DNA of 64,000 bases from Apoderus coryli (lineage: Eukaryota > Arthropoda > Insecta > Coleoptera > Attelabidae), in NCBI GenBank assembly GCA_911728435.2, contig OU452200.1:37091715-37155714 (forward strand). The letters run 5' to 3'. The translations under genes and the position numbers were made by a program. The notes under the pieces are model-generated. The model was given only the letters and a program-made list of their open reading frames with translations. It was not told where the DNA came from and did not search any database. Position 1 is the first letter of the stretch, and the number at the start of each line of letters is the position of its first letter. Of the stretch, positions 1 to 10,811 are shown piece by piece.

Positions 1-1256
1 TATATAATAATAAAATAAATAATTAGAATGCTCAAGTCCTTACGATATTTTCCAATATTAGAATTTTTACTTATTTCTCGTTTCTGCTTAGATTTATTAT
101 TATTGGGTTGTACCTGTTAGACAATAAAGTATTTATATATTTAATGTAATTTTTTATTTCTTAAATTCCTTTATTCCATTTTTTTATTTGAATTACCAAA
201 TGGTAAAATTTAATTTTAAATATACCTATAACAGTAATATTACATTTAATCAAAGCCGGTCCTGTTGAAAAATAAGTGACTGGTGATCATGCGCATTATG
301 GACAGCTCTACACTTTTGGTTACATTTTTGTACTACGGGATTATCATTCTAGAGTATATATATATATATATATATATAATATAAGATTTCTGTGCTTTCA
401 AGTTGTCTCTATCAATCGCTTCTCTATCGCCCCTTCGGTCATGTTCAGCTAGACACGGAAAATACCGAATCTGGTTACAGAGTACGAAATAGCGAAGCGA
501 AAGGAATCTCTATCGCTATTTTGTTACAGAGTGCCGCTCCTGATGCCTATTGTATGAAAAGTAGTGGCAGCATTGCTCTGTATCTTCTAATCTTAATCAA
601 ATCTATTTCGGCAAGCTCAACTGACCAACAAATCCCCAGTAGCACCCTACCAGGAAATAATAATAACTTGAAATGTCAAAAATGATATAGTCAGTCAAGT
701 GTGATAGAGGATTTTAACAATCAGACATACCGAGAGAAAAGAAAGAGTCTTAACTAGCCATGAATAAATAGTTGATAATAACATTTTCATCCTACTTAAA
801 ATTTAAATTTCAAAACCTCGACCCACACCTTTGTAGGTTATTATTATTTTGCGTGGGCTGTAAATAGGGGTATTGTACAAAATAATCACTCACCTTTTGT
901 GTATTTCTATGCATAAAGGTATTTTTTTTGGGTATAGTATTTAGACACAATAGATTGTTAAGGGCCATTGTGTTTTCAAGAAATAGGATAGATTTTCAGA
1001 TTTTGCAGCCTACACTAACAAGGGTGGCTCATGTAAAGTCGTTATTATATATAAGTAAAATACAATTTTCAGATAATTAGTGTAATTACTAAACACTGGC
1101 CAATATGCACAAAAATATGAAATAAATAATAATATGCATGTACAAGGTGGGCAAATTTCGATGTTTTATACGGTACAGCCTAAACCGTAATATTAAATAA
1201 TAATAATTTAGTTTCCCGGGTGGATAAGGAAAAAAAACCAGTAGATAAAGCTGAGA
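1..1256. other. AT-rich DNA without a recognisable gene
   Basis: I see no family-level protein similarity here. The only reading frame of note (392-685, plus strand) has no recognisable motif and no codon-level support, so it is left uncalled. A (TA)n run sits at about 355-378. Confidence 0.5.
355..378. repeat. (TA)n microsatellite
   Basis: A perfect run of alternating T and A of about 24 bases, directly visible in the sequence. Confidence 0.9.
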
Positions 1257-1279
1257 AATAATAATAATAATAATAATAT
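1257..1279. repeat. (TAA)n microsatellite, likely Dong-type target
   Basis: About seven tandem ATA/TAA units directly abut the 5' end of the restriction-like-endonuclease relic. The same trinucleotide returns at 1957-1967 on the other side. R4/Dong-clade non-LTR elements are known to insert into TAA repeats, so this run is probably the insertion target or the element boundary. Confidence 0.7.
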
Positions 1280-1956
1280 TGACGACACCCCGGTGCGCGG
1301 TACGCTCCTACAGATATTCCGTCCGTAATAGGGAATGGATCATGTAAAATCTACTGGAACTGTCCATTCCCTACGTTCCGGCCTCGAATACCGAATAAGC
1401 CGGACATCGTTCTCCTTGACAACACGAACCGAAAACTTTTCGTCATCGAGTTCTCGGCTCCAGCCGAGAGGAACATTATTGTCAAGGAGAATGAGAAGCG
1501 GACGAAGTATCAGGATCTCCTCTATGACCTTCGTAGGATGTACCCACGACACTCTGTGGTCCTTGTGGTACTGGTTATCGGGTCATTGGGAGGCATGCGC
1601 CAGACGCTGGTCTCAAACTTGCAGAAGATCCCTGCTTGCTACAACGTGGCGGATATTCTGGCAAGCGGGATGCAGAAACAGGTCATCCTCGGATCGTTGC
1701 GTTTGCTCAGGGCACATGAATCTGGGGTTCTCACTCACTAACCACACGGCGTGTGGAGTAGGTGAGAATTGAACGATCGGCCATGCTCCTCTGACACCTG
1801 CCGGGGTCGGAGATGGTAGGGACGACTGGGCGCCATCTGTGTCTGCACACTCCAGAACACTTCATTGTATTTCTTTCTGGAGGGTGCAGACATAGGGAGA
1901 ATTAACACCGCTGGAGACAGGCCGCTTCAGCAACTGGTTCCTTTACCAAGTGAAAG
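1280..1956 (+). mobile_element. 5'-truncated R4/Dong-like non-LTR retrotransposon
   Basis: The segment between two TAA-type runs holds the C-terminal restriction-like endonuclease region (1283-1741) followed by about 215 bases of GC-richer 3' untranslated sequence. That 3' part contains partly complementary stretches around 1845-1895 (the words tgcacactcc and ggagggtgcag can pair). It ends in AAAG followed by (AAT)n. Nothing upstream of the endonuclease remains, as expected for a 5'-truncated insertion. The clade assignment rests on the endonuclease motif order plus the TAA flanks; an R2-like or NeSL-like relative is the main alternative. Confidence 0.65.
1283..1741 (+). pseudogene. restriction-like endonuclease domain of an RLE-type retrotransposon
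   Basis: This frame is open for 152 codons to the TAA at 1739-1741, with a stop codon immediately upstream at 1280 and no natural start, so it is the 3' end of a longer protein. It reads IYWNCPFPTF, then NKPDIVLLD, then VIEFSAPAE, then KENEKRTKYQDL. This is the PD..E..KE.EK..KYxDL order typical of the PD-(D/E)XK nuclease at the C-terminus of R2/R4/Dong-type elements, which nicks the target DNA to prime reverse transcription. After it comes a hydrophobic VVLVVLVIGSLGG stretch and an SLRLLR tail, as in that family. The reverse transcriptase domain is missing, so the fragment cannot mobilise itself. No internal stop is present. Confidence 0.75.
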
Positions 1957-3012
1957 AATAATAATAAATCTTAATTGTGCCATTAGGTAATACATCAAAA
2001 ATTACATTAGCCTCGTCAATATAAATTAAACTAAAATAAATAAATAAATAACAAAATACAAACATGAAATTGTAACTAACAAAAACAACAAATCAAAGTA
2101 ACAATATACACAATACCAAATCAAGCACTGAAAAAATCATTAGTATTGTACAACACTTTGCCAACAACATAATTTTTTAATTTAGTTTTAAATAGTCTAT
2201 TTTCGGTATTTTTCAGTTCTATAGGCAGACTGTTGTATAGTCGAATGCCTTGCAACAAAGCTGAATTATGTTTCAAATTTAGGCGACGATTAGGTATACA
2301 AAAGTCATTGGCGTGCCGTGTGCTGTATTGATGGTAATTTCCATTTTTTTTTATTTTACTTTCATTTCTGCGAACGAACTCAATAAGAGTAACCACATAG
2401 AGTCCATATACAGTTAGGATATTATATTTAGAAAAAAACGGTCTACAGTTGTCCCTCTGATTTAAACGGGCCATGCATCGAATAACCCTTTTTTGATACC
2501 GTACACATATCTTAGACACGATTTTTGAACACGCTGAATTCGTTCACTATCACACCTCAGAAGACATGGACCATATATAACATCACAAAAATTAAAATTA
2601 CTCAACAGCAAGGAATCCGTCAACTTAAGTTTGACACATTGCGACAATATATATCTGTGTGGATACAATATTTTTAACGCTGCATATCCTTTGCTTATAC
2701 ATGCAGAGATATTATGATTCGTAAAACGAAGTTCATTATCCAATAGCAAACCTAAATTTCTGGCCACACTACTATATGTTAAAGACACATTATTAAGTGA
2801 TAATTCGAGATTTTGTTCAATAAAATGTCTATCCTTTCCAAATAATAGTACTTTTGTCTTACTTGAATTAATATCTAGTTGATGTTTTTTTTTGACCAGG
2901 TGGTAATAGATCTGAGATTCTCATTAATACTATCTGAAGCCATTACCAAATCATTATGATGAAACGAATACCTAAATTGACTATCGTCGGCATACATGTA
3001 TCTGATTACATT
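1957..3012 (-). mobile_element. 5'-truncated CR1/jockey-type non-LTR retrotransposon fragment
   Basis: This is the 3' part of a non-LTR element in minus orientation. It runs from a YADD-containing stretch at about 2985-3005 to a 3' untranslated region ending in an ATT/TAA-type run at 1957-1967, shared with the neighbouring Dong-like relic. The coding content is described in the overlapping pseudogene entry. The 5' half (endonuclease and most of the RT fingers and palm) is gone. Confidence 0.7.
2121..3012 (-). pseudogene. reverse transcriptase C-terminal half, non-LTR
   Basis: Read on the minus strand, the sequence starts with YMYADDSQFRYSF, the catalytic YADD box of a non-LTR reverse transcriptase. 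It continues through a KTKVLLFGKD-type primer-grip region and LGLLLDNELRF (about 2745-2720). It then passes into the thumb and connector with RIQRVQKSCLRYV, NILTVYGLYV, YSTRHANDFCIP and GIRLYNSLPIELK, the usual C-terminal signature of CR1/jockey-like ORF2 proteins. At least one frameshift, near 2465-2520, separates the two longest open stretches. The last frame ends at 2121. The protein is inactive because fingers, endonuclease and frame are lost. It resembles the better preserved element at 41,594-45,621 in layout but is clearly a different family. Confidence 0.75.
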
Positions 3013-3149
3013 TAAGGAAAATAAATTAAAATTCTATTGGAGATTTCAATATTTTTTACATAAATGCTTCATTATTCCATAAGGATTTACTAAACCAAAA
3101 AAAAATGATGAAAATTATTATGGCAAGATGGATGGCGACTTTAAAGATT

Positions 3150-4240
3150 AAGCTCTATGTGACCTTCGAACGGTGGCATTTTAAAGTGAGTTCCACTAAA
3201 AAATCGCACTCTATTATAAATTTCAACAAACAAGTGGCAAATATAACTATCCTAGACAATTTCTACATCACTTATAGTGAAATTATGGTAACATCCACTT
3301 CGACCTGCCACTTCTGGCAGCTATTGTATTTTGCCACTTTAACAATCGATTGTAGCCACAATGTAACAGCAATAAAGCCTTTAAATTGAAAAAAATAAGA
3401 ACATAATCTGCAACTATTTTAAAACTAATAGTATACAAGCATTACAAAGTTGCCACTAACTTATTTGCAAGCTTAATGGCCGGGACACACTTGTCATACA
3501 CCACTCCGACACGACTCTGGTCCGATGTTGCCCCAACAAAGCGGGTCGGTGCGGGATCGGTAGGGGTGAACACACATGTCCTACACGCTTCCGAGTTCTT
3601 TCGGAATTTCAGCTCCGGGTCGATACATTCGCTACTCTCACCAGTTTCGATTCAAACAAAATCGCGAAAGGTACTGTGCGCAAAATGTTCAAAAACTTTA
3701 GCAACTGCGATTTAGCCATGATGGTACTCTGTTTAGAATACGAAGATGAAGAAAATCGGACAGATTTCATTTAGAACAGAGAAAAACCCAGACTTTGGGT
3801 ACATCCTGCTTGGAAAAGAAGATCCGCAGAAGGACAGTATTCTACACTTTTACCTCATCTATTGGATGACGAGACCAAATTTTAGTGTCGATGGCGGCGG
3901 TTAACCTGTTAGAACTTAAACTCCACCATTACTTTATAGTGAATTTTGAAAGTAAAGATCACTTTTAAGTGACTTTTATTGTTTGGGAATGTGAAAATTA
4001 CTTTCGGAAGTAATAAGAACGTGGCACTCATTACCAGACTCATATAATCAAGTGCCGCCACTTTGTAGGTATATCAGAAATCACAAACACGTCGCCAAAA
4101 CTTTAATAATCACTTCAAAGCCGCTGCCACTTCTAAGTGATATTAAAGTGATATAGCTTGGTTGCCACGTTAGTTGATTTCCACTTTGAAGTATAGGCAT
4201 ATTTGAAGTGATACTCATTAGTTATTCTCACGTCTTAAAC
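3150..4240. repeat. stretch dense in GCCACTT/AAGTGGC-like words
   Basis: Variants of GCCACTT, AAGTGGC and CACTTNNAAGTG recur throughout, for example near 3171, 3231, 3293, 3309, 3336, 3448, 3962, 4063, 4122 and 4180, on both strands. A PIF/Harbinger fragment (3478-3885) interrupts the stretch. Subterminal arrays of short transposase-binding words look like this in some DNA transposons, but I found no transposase or clear terminal repeats, so it stays unclassified. Confidence 0.35.
3478..3885 (+). mobile_element. PIF/Harbinger 5' fragment with HARBI1-like N-terminus
   Basis: The left part starts GGCCGGGACACAC just after TTA, matching the terminal-repeat style of PIF/Harbinger elements, which duplicate TTA/TWA targets. 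From the ATG at 3685 the plus strand reads MFKNFSNCDLAMMVLCLEYEDEEN. After one in-frame TAG it continues PRLWVHPAWKRRSAEGQY and LLPHLLDDETKF before another stop. The WVHP...R...GQ/EY.TL.P.LL.D..KF pattern is the N-terminal hallmark of HARBI1-type transposases. The DDE catalytic domain and the right end are absent, so this is a dead 5' remnant. Confidence 0.6.
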
Positions 4241-5136
4241 ACACTCCATCGCACCGAAAAGTTATGAAACTACGAAGCGGTTTTCAGTAGAAAGATTTAC
4301 GTGACTACAACTATCTAAATGTAATATGAAGTTATTCTGACTATATAGGGATTTATTTAGTGGTTATTACGTATTAACCACTCATTTAAAGTTGCTGTAT
4401 CAATTTGCTTAGTTTTTAACACTAACCATGCTACTTGGGTACCTATATGCAGCTTTTTACAAAAATATGCAGTAAAACACTAAAATGCATTATGCACTTT
4501 ACATAACGTAATTTCCTTCGAAAAGTAATTTATAATTCTTAAACAAATTTCATAACTATCACACACCACGATCGTACCTAAATTTCATTATACTTACTTG
4601 TATTATACAAAAAATACTGTCCGTTACATAAATTACAGCTTTACCACATTGAATTTCTCAATAACCATCCATTATTCCACAAGCAACTAACAAGAAATTG
4701 CATGTAATTAGCGTCTACTTTTATTTTTAAGTTTCGTGTACATATTATACGTGAAACTGTCTGGCTTTCGAAATGCAGCATTTATTATTATTATGAGGTA
4801 TCTCCCGTCAATATTGTTATTAACTGAATGACAGTCATAATTCTTGTGTGCGAGTCGAATGTATGTAACGTATAATTTGCACATGATTGATGGATATTCG
4901 GTTAACGAGCGCTTATTAAAGACAAAGGCAAACTAAGTATAGCCATACCTACTACTTACTGCTGGGGCATTATTTTTAAAATTGTACCTTATCTTAGGTG
5001 GTACCAGCACAGGTAATATTTGGCATATTCCAATGAATGGATACAGTTTTCAACAACCGCAATAGTGGCGAAAGAATTATGGCAAATGACCCACAGTTAT
5101 TGGTGCAGTCCATTGTACCCACTTTGGGATAATAAT
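4241..5136. other. no recognisable gene
   Basis: AT-rich DNA. A minus-strand frame crosses 4994-5479 but mostly mirrors the reverse transcriptase on the other strand; its part left of 5136 has no recognisable motif. Confidence 0.4.
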
Positions 5137-5211
5137 ACATGGCCACAGGATCTGAATTTCTAACATTTGATGGAAATATAAATGTTGGAAATTCAGATCC
5201 TGTGGCCATGT
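5137..5211. repeat. 31-bp inverted repeat (foldback) at the 5' edge of a CR1-like element
   Basis: Bases 5137-5167 are the reverse complement of 5181-5211 with a single mismatch; the loop is 13 bases. The right arm is part of the retrotransposon coding frame (it encodes GNSDPVAM), and the left arm is an inverted copy of it. Such foldbacks are expected when target-primed reverse transcription ends by template switching or twin priming, so it probably marks the 5' insertion junction. Confidence 0.85.
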
Positions 5212-6960
5212 GCACGCGATTTCTTGGTTCTGCCAGTAACACCCTATATTTGTCACCTATTGATGAGCTGGAGGTTGTTAAGATCATAGAGAGTATGTCT
5301 CGGAGCGTCTCGAAGGATGTATTCGGCTTGAGCAATAGTCTCCTCAAAAAAAAAATAATTTGTGTACCTTTAAAAATAATTATAAATAAATGTTTTAGTG
5401 ATGGAAAATTTCCACAAAAACTAAAACTTACTAAAGTGTCTCCCTTATATAAAAAGGATGATCCTGGAGAGGTTAGCAATTATCCTATTTCTATAATACC
5501 AATCCTCTCCAGGCCAATAGAAATCGCTTTCAATAACAGGTTATACAAATATTTAGAGAAATACCAACTTATCTCAGAATCACAGTATGGTTATCGAAGG
5601 CGAAGTTTTCCAAAACAAGCAATCCTAAGGTTGGTGCGGTCTATTGTTGATGCAATGGAGAGGGGTGAGACTCTTACATCAATATTCTGTGATCTTAGCA
5701 GAGCATTTGATTCTGTGATCCATACAATTCTTTTAGCAAAATTGCCTCTGTATGGTGTGAGAGGGCTTGCTGCTTTGAACTTCATTGAGTCCTACCTGAG
5801 CGATCGACAGCAGATAGTGGAGTGCGAGGGAGAGAGGTCTGATGCACGGGATGTAACCATAGGGGTACCCCAAGGTTCGATATTGGGTCCTCTTTTGTTT
5901 TTGCTCTATGTCAATGACTTCTCCGCTTTTGTTAGAGATACTCAAATCATTCAGTATGCGGATGATACTACTTTGTATGAGTCTAACAAAAATAACAACA
6001 AACAACTCGAAAATAAATTTGTCATGGCAGAAAAATGGTTCGAATCCAATAGACAATAGACTTCGAATAGACAATAGAGCGGATTGATTTTTCACTTAGG
6101 GGTCAATACGTTAACGATAAGGTTGTTAAATTTCTTTGAGTCTGTCTGGACTCGCGTTTAACATGGAATTCTCAGATTGATAACCTCTCTAAAAGATTGT
6201 CAAGTGGTAACTACCTTTTGAGGAGACTGGCGAGTACATGCTCTGAGAGCGTTGTTCGTTGCGCGTATATGACGTACTTTCAGGGACTTATTAACTATAG
6301 CGTTCTGTTCTGGAGTAATGCATCTCACAGCGAAAAAATATTTAAAATACAGAAAACAGCAATACGCAGAGTAGCAAAAGCGAATTACAAGGATTCATGC
6401 AAGCGTTGTTTAAAAAACTAAATATTTTCACTGTTTTTGCGTTATAGGTATATTTGGCAATGTATTTTATATGTCAGAGATAATGTAGAAGGTTTAAATA
6501 GACACAGTGATATGCATGAACATAACACAAGAAAGAAAGATAGGATATGCTTATCTCAGCACAAACTGGCCCTGACTGATAAACAGTGTTTCATCATGGG
6601 AATCAGATTTTACAACCACTTACCACTTTCTCTCCAAAACTGGAAAGACAATGTAAGGTTTAAATAAGGGGTAAAACTGCATCTTCTCGAAATAATTCCG
6701 TATACTTACGCTGACTTTCTTAATTAAAAATTTTAAATGTATATAGATTACGAGTTTTGTTTCTGTAGGATTTGTTATTTTACACTTAATTGTGTTGTTG
6801 TTGATGTCGTTCTGTTTGTTTACTTATGGTAATGTTTTTTATTTTATTTTATTTTGTGTTTTTTATATTATTTATATTACTTATAGTTGTTTTAGTATAA
6901 TATGTATGACAATGCAGATAACTACGGTTACAAAGCAAATAAAGAATTATTATTATTATT
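5168..6960 (+). mobile_element. CR1-like non-LTR retrotransposon, copy A, 5'-truncated
   Basis: This is a plus-strand element beginning within the linker before the reverse transcriptase and ending in AATAAAG followed by (ATT)n at about 6944-6960. Its protein is closely related to copy B on the minus strand at 13,911-15,424: both share LPLYG, SYLSDR, QYADDTT, YFQGLI.YSVLFW and RFYNHLP. The 5' end carries the foldback at 5137-5211. The 3' end interrupts an unidentified minus-strand coding relic at 6955-7325. Confidence 0.8.
5181..6667 (+). pseudogene. CR1-like reverse transcriptase, interrupted
   Basis: The first open block runs to the TAG at 6057-6059. It includes VSPLYKKDDPGEVSNYPIS (fingers), FCDLSRAFDSVIH (palm motif A), GVPQGSILGPLLFLLYVND (motif B region) and QYADDTTLYE (catalytic aspartates). 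After a disturbed stretch around 6057-6200 the thumb and C-terminus continue in other frames as YLLRRLASTCSESVVRC, YFQGLINYSVLFWSNA, HNTRKKDRICLSQHKLAL and MGIRFYNHLPL up to 6667. The endonuclease and ORF1 are missing. The copy cannot make a full RT, although all core motifs of the palm survive. Confidence 0.8.
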
Positions 6961-7325
6961 AAAACCAAAAGCTCCATGTCAATCGGAAAGGTAAACCCAC
7001 TTTCAATGTGCAGGCCACTTGTGATGCCCAAGAAATGTTCACAAGTGTAGGTGTGAGATGGCTCTCTTCCCATTTGCTGAATATAATCTTCTTTAATACC
7101 AATTTGCATGGCTCCTTTAATATTCCCAATAGTAGGATTGCCTTCCATAGCCTGTAGTAACTGCCTCTCTCAAAAACAACGATTTCATCCCTTTGTTTTC
7201 AGTTTTCTTCTTCCAACCTTGTTTGCATGGTTATAATTTGTTTCAATAAACCTCTCGTATCCAAATGTTTGCCCATATTTCTCAGTCAGCATTTCAATTG
7301 CCTCTCATCTTTCCTTTGCTATGAT
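6955..7325 (-). pseudogene. unidentified coding relic interrupted by three stops
   Basis: One minus-strand frame stays coding-like for about 120 codons with three TGA stops. It reads EAIEMLTEKYGQTFGYERFI, then NHANKVGRRKLKTKG, then LLQAMEGNPTIGNIKGAMQI, then KEDYIQQMGREPSHTYTCEH and GLHIESGFTFPIDMELLVL. I do not recognise the family. The composition and paired Cys/His (TYTCEHF) suggest a genuine former protein, possibly a transposase or a decayed host exon. It ends abruptly at the (ATT)n tail of CR1-like copy A, so that insertion post-dates it. Confidence 0.4.
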
Positions 7326-7600
7326 TTTTCCAAAATAACGGGTGCAGCGGCAACTCTTTGTGTGTTCGTTACCAGCATTTCCTACGCTTCGGTCACTGTT
7401 TGAGGAAAGCATCTTCAATAATATTTACAAATGCGAAAAACAAAGTCCCACTGCTGAAGCCCTGCATGTCGGACAAGTTGTAACAAGTCACGCGGATATC
7501 CGCAGAGGCATTACAAGTCATAACTGGTATTCCGCCTTTAGATCTTCTTGCAGAAGAAAAACCACGCATCTGTAAGAAGAAGAACCATAGAATAATGACA
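7326..7600. other. no recognisable gene
   Basis: An open frame at 7342-7575 shows no motif I can place; no repeat structure is seen. Confidence 0.35.
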
Positions 7601-7619
7601 AAACAGATGCATCGAAAGA

Positions 7620-8020
7620 GTAAATAAAGCCGAATGGACTAAGCGACATATATAAAACATGGTTGGACTGTGGTTGCAAACACATATTATCACTTGACAC
7701 AAATTCTGATTGGTCATGGGAGTTTTATGTCATGCACCAAAAAAATTGGGAAGTCCAAAGATGATAGGTGTGTCGATTGTCACTCTGAAGACAGACATAC
7801 ATACACACATACATTGTTCGTATGCCCAAGATGGAACGAACAATGGCGACAAACTAAAATACACAAACATCAACGAAGAAAATCGTCATCTATGTCTCAT
7901 CCTTCCCGCTTTGAAAACGTTGGTATTGCGTATTTTGCCGAATCATGTACGAAGATGAAAGCATCTACTTTGTGGTCAAGTTATAAGATGCTGTTCACGA
8001 TATCATTCTCGTTTTTAAAG
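7620..8020 (+). pseudogene. C-terminus of an R1/I-type non-LTR retrotransposon
   Basis: The frame reads HILSLDTNSDW in one register and YYHLTQILIGHGSF in the other. It continues DRCVDCHSEDRHTYTHTLFVCPRWNEQWRQTK. HLTQxLxGHGxF followed by C..C.....T..H.LF.CP.W is the zinc-knuckle C-terminal signature of R1/I-group ORF2 proteins, found after the RT and RNase H domains. Nothing upstream of this tail survives in frame. A frameshift near 7640-7670 separates an AEWTKRHI block from the knuckle. Confidence 0.6.
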
Positions 8021-8035
8021 TAAAGTTTTAAGTTT

Positions 8036-8634
8036 TTGGTGGCGTTTGAAGTTTCAGTTAAGATTAAAAATTAAAACCAATTTCGAATAAATTCTTCTGA
8101 TAAACGAACATGTCGGTGTTCGAACCATAACCCCAAGCTAACGAAAAATATCGGATATGATGCGTACTTTTTGTGTGACACTGTAAAAACTAGAGAGTAG
8201 CTTTATGGTTTCTTGGAAGGATTTACAAGGTGTGAATTTCAGTTTAAACATCATTTCACATAGGTAGCCGTTTGCCATTTATCTTTTGTCGGATTGTGAT
8301 GCCGACCGCGCCATATTCGCTAGAGAATTATTAGAAACATTGCCTGGTATATTATTCTTGCCCTAACGTTATGCTGTAGGTAGTTATATAGAACATCGCC
8401 AGAGAATTAACACTGGCGAGATTTAGACGTTTTAGTTAGGAGTAGGTACCTATATTCATTAAAACGTTGAAGAAAAGCGATTCGAAGAGGAGAATTTGAA
8501 AAATACAGTCTATTAAAACTTAATTGTTGCTTTGGGAGAGTTGTAATTGATTTTAATGAGTCTTTTATACACGTGAATGGATTTGATAGCGATAAAGAAT
8601 TAAATTATCACTTCAATTCTCATTTATTCTTATA
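8036..8634. other. no recognisable gene
   Basis: AT-rich, no supported coding region and no clear repeat structure. Confidence 0.4.
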
Positions 8635-8790
8635 CACGGTGATTTTGCATGACAAAATAATGCTTCGTTTCTGAACCACAGTGAGTTAACGTTTTTCTTA
8701 AAAACTGATGATTTATTTATGCTCTGAAACCGGTAGAGATATGCAAATGAAATTTGGTTAGTTTTAAGACGTACTTATTGCGATTTTTTG
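8635..8790. repeat. fragment of the foldback-element arm family
   Basis: The stretch including TTTTTCTTAAAAACTGATGA, GCTCTGAAACCGGTAGAGAT and ATGCAAATGAAATTTGG closely matches the arms of the foldback element at 18,447-19,659. It also retains the following AGTTTTAAGA..TA.TTATTGCG portion that only the right arm keeps there. It is a solitary decayed piece with no partner arm nearby. Confidence 0.7.
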
Positions 8791-10640
8791 ACATATAATT
8801 ATGTTCATTGGAAATTAACGCTGTCTTGCGGTGTTCCGCAACTGAAGAGACGACTCGAAGTCGATACAGTAGAATTATGTCTTATCTAACAGAAAGTGTG
8901 TGTGTGTCTAATCTTCAGTGTGATAAAGACAAATGAGCCACACAGTGAGAATCCGAAAGGATTCCGAGCCAACTGTAATTTGTGTCCTACAGAAATGCAA
9001 ACATCACAAGCCCATTGGACTTTTGAAAATTGCATTGCAAGGGAGTACAGTCGTGAGACTGACTCAACCAACCTTGTGAATAGCCTAGCACTTATGTGCA
9101 AGAACGACGCTTGTTTTAGCGAATGTTCAATCCGCTACTTCCTTACGTAGGAACGTCATATCTGTTTTCACGAGTGGACACACCCCTGTATATGAAACAA
9201 TTTAAGCAACTCGCAATAAAATATAAAGAAACCCCAAATATGTGACCACGCCGCCGACTCTTCTGTTATCTCAATCCATCGCCCAGAGAAAGTAGCATCC
9301 CTTATAGGCATCTTGTTGAAAGATTAGGTAGCCTACACGGTAAGGACAGGTAGATAGTCTTAATTGTCTCTTCATGATGCTCGAGTTTTTATCGAAACAC
9401 GTATCAAAATATCAAAATTGTTTTGGTGAATTGTCTTTTAATACTATGTAACATATTTTAAATCTTTGATCACTTACTGCTTCATTAAATTCTGGACTGA
9501 AGCTGATTTGCAATATAAAACGTCTACATCAATAGTTTCATAAGATATGTGAATGGTGTTTTGATTGCGTTTAATAGAACCTTAACATAGACCTCTATGA
9601 TTCTCTAAAATAATTAATTTTGACCATTGTGGATGAAAAACCTCTACTAGAGTTTCTGAATACCTTAAACTAATGGACAACCATAAACATTCTATTAAAA
9701 TACTACATTTTCAGGTTAATACAAGTGTTAAAGTGCTTCATATTTGCGAAAAAATAATAAGATTTAATCTTCTTCAAACAATGAAGAATTGTTTAAACAA
9801 TCAACTTATCTTTAACTTAATTAACTTATTTTTTTAACGACTGACTGAGATAATACTAAGGATAACTTTACAACAATGGCCAAACCTCGAACTCATTACA
9901 AAAAGACTTGAATTATTTTGACTTCCTACAAATTACAGAGAACCATATTTAATAAAATTAAAAGCTATTACCTACACCACTGGCGACACCTTCATATATA
10001 TCCTGTTGTACACACAAAGTGAGTAATCGCCTCTGCCACCGGGCTAAGAGAGTGCTGTCTGCTTTTCCTGCCGCCTTGTCCGCCGTTCTGTAACCCCGTC
10101 AATTCATCTTCTCTCACAACGAGTAAAAGGGGGGCGACTTATCAGTTGGTTGGGCACAGCCCGCCCCATATACCACCTCGCTGCTGGTAACAAATTACCC
10201 GTCAGACACTTTGGGACGCGCTTCTGTTGCCATTTTTAACATTAAGCTGGGTACACACTATTACAGTTAGTTACTGTCTAGATTTTACAAAATTTGCGTT
10301 GCAACTTTTGTATCTTTTATACAGTTTCATACAGAAAATACGCTTTAAAAATGATGCGAAATGCCATGCATATGAGCAGTGACGTCACGTTCTTGACCTG
10401 TCAGATTGACAAAATTTAACTGACTAGCTTGGTTCTCAGTGGAAGTTTGCTTCTTCTGTTGATCAACGGAAGCAGAGGTTTTCCAACTTCAAGCTAGTTA
10501 GATTGATATTATTTCATTTACTCGTATCTTTGATTGAAATTCATTGAATGAATATTGAGTATGTTGAGTTAACCATTAAGTCGAATGCCAAAGAGTTTAT
10601 ATATTGTTATATAAAAAAAGGCGATCAAGAAATAATGTAT
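8791..10640. other. no recognisable gene; GC-richer island at 10,000-10,200
   Basis: A frame at 8896-9150 lacks motifs. The patch at about 10,000-10,200 is noticeably richer in G and C than its surroundings but has no open frame I can assign. Confidence 0.35.
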
Positions 10641-10811
10641 ATAAACGATGTTCAAACCGATATAACTTGAAATCTCTTTTCCAAATTGCTTATTTGCAGT
10701 ATATTCAAATCTTTAACACTTTTTTTATATGAAAAAGTAGTGATTTTCACGCTGTACTGAATAGTAATGTCGTTTTTAACTTGGACAGTGGCGTAGTCGT
10801 CCAAATTTATT

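Noticed and set aside
392..685. 97-codon frame near the left end
   Set aside because: No motif, low-complexity neighbours and no codon-level evidence.
1335..1772. 145-codon plus-strand frame overlapping the Dong-like relic
   Set aside because: It is a shadow in a different frame; the motif-bearing frame is the one ending at 1741.
4994..5479. 161-codon minus-strand frame
   Set aside because: Most of it is antisense to the CR1-like reverse transcriptase; the remainder has no motif.
8700..8750. CTGATGA ... CTGAAACC arrangement resembling a hammerhead core
   Set aside because: The sequence between the two words cannot form stem II, and the matching copies at 18.5 and 19.5 kb read CTGAAGA, so it is a chance variant within the foldback-arm repeat.
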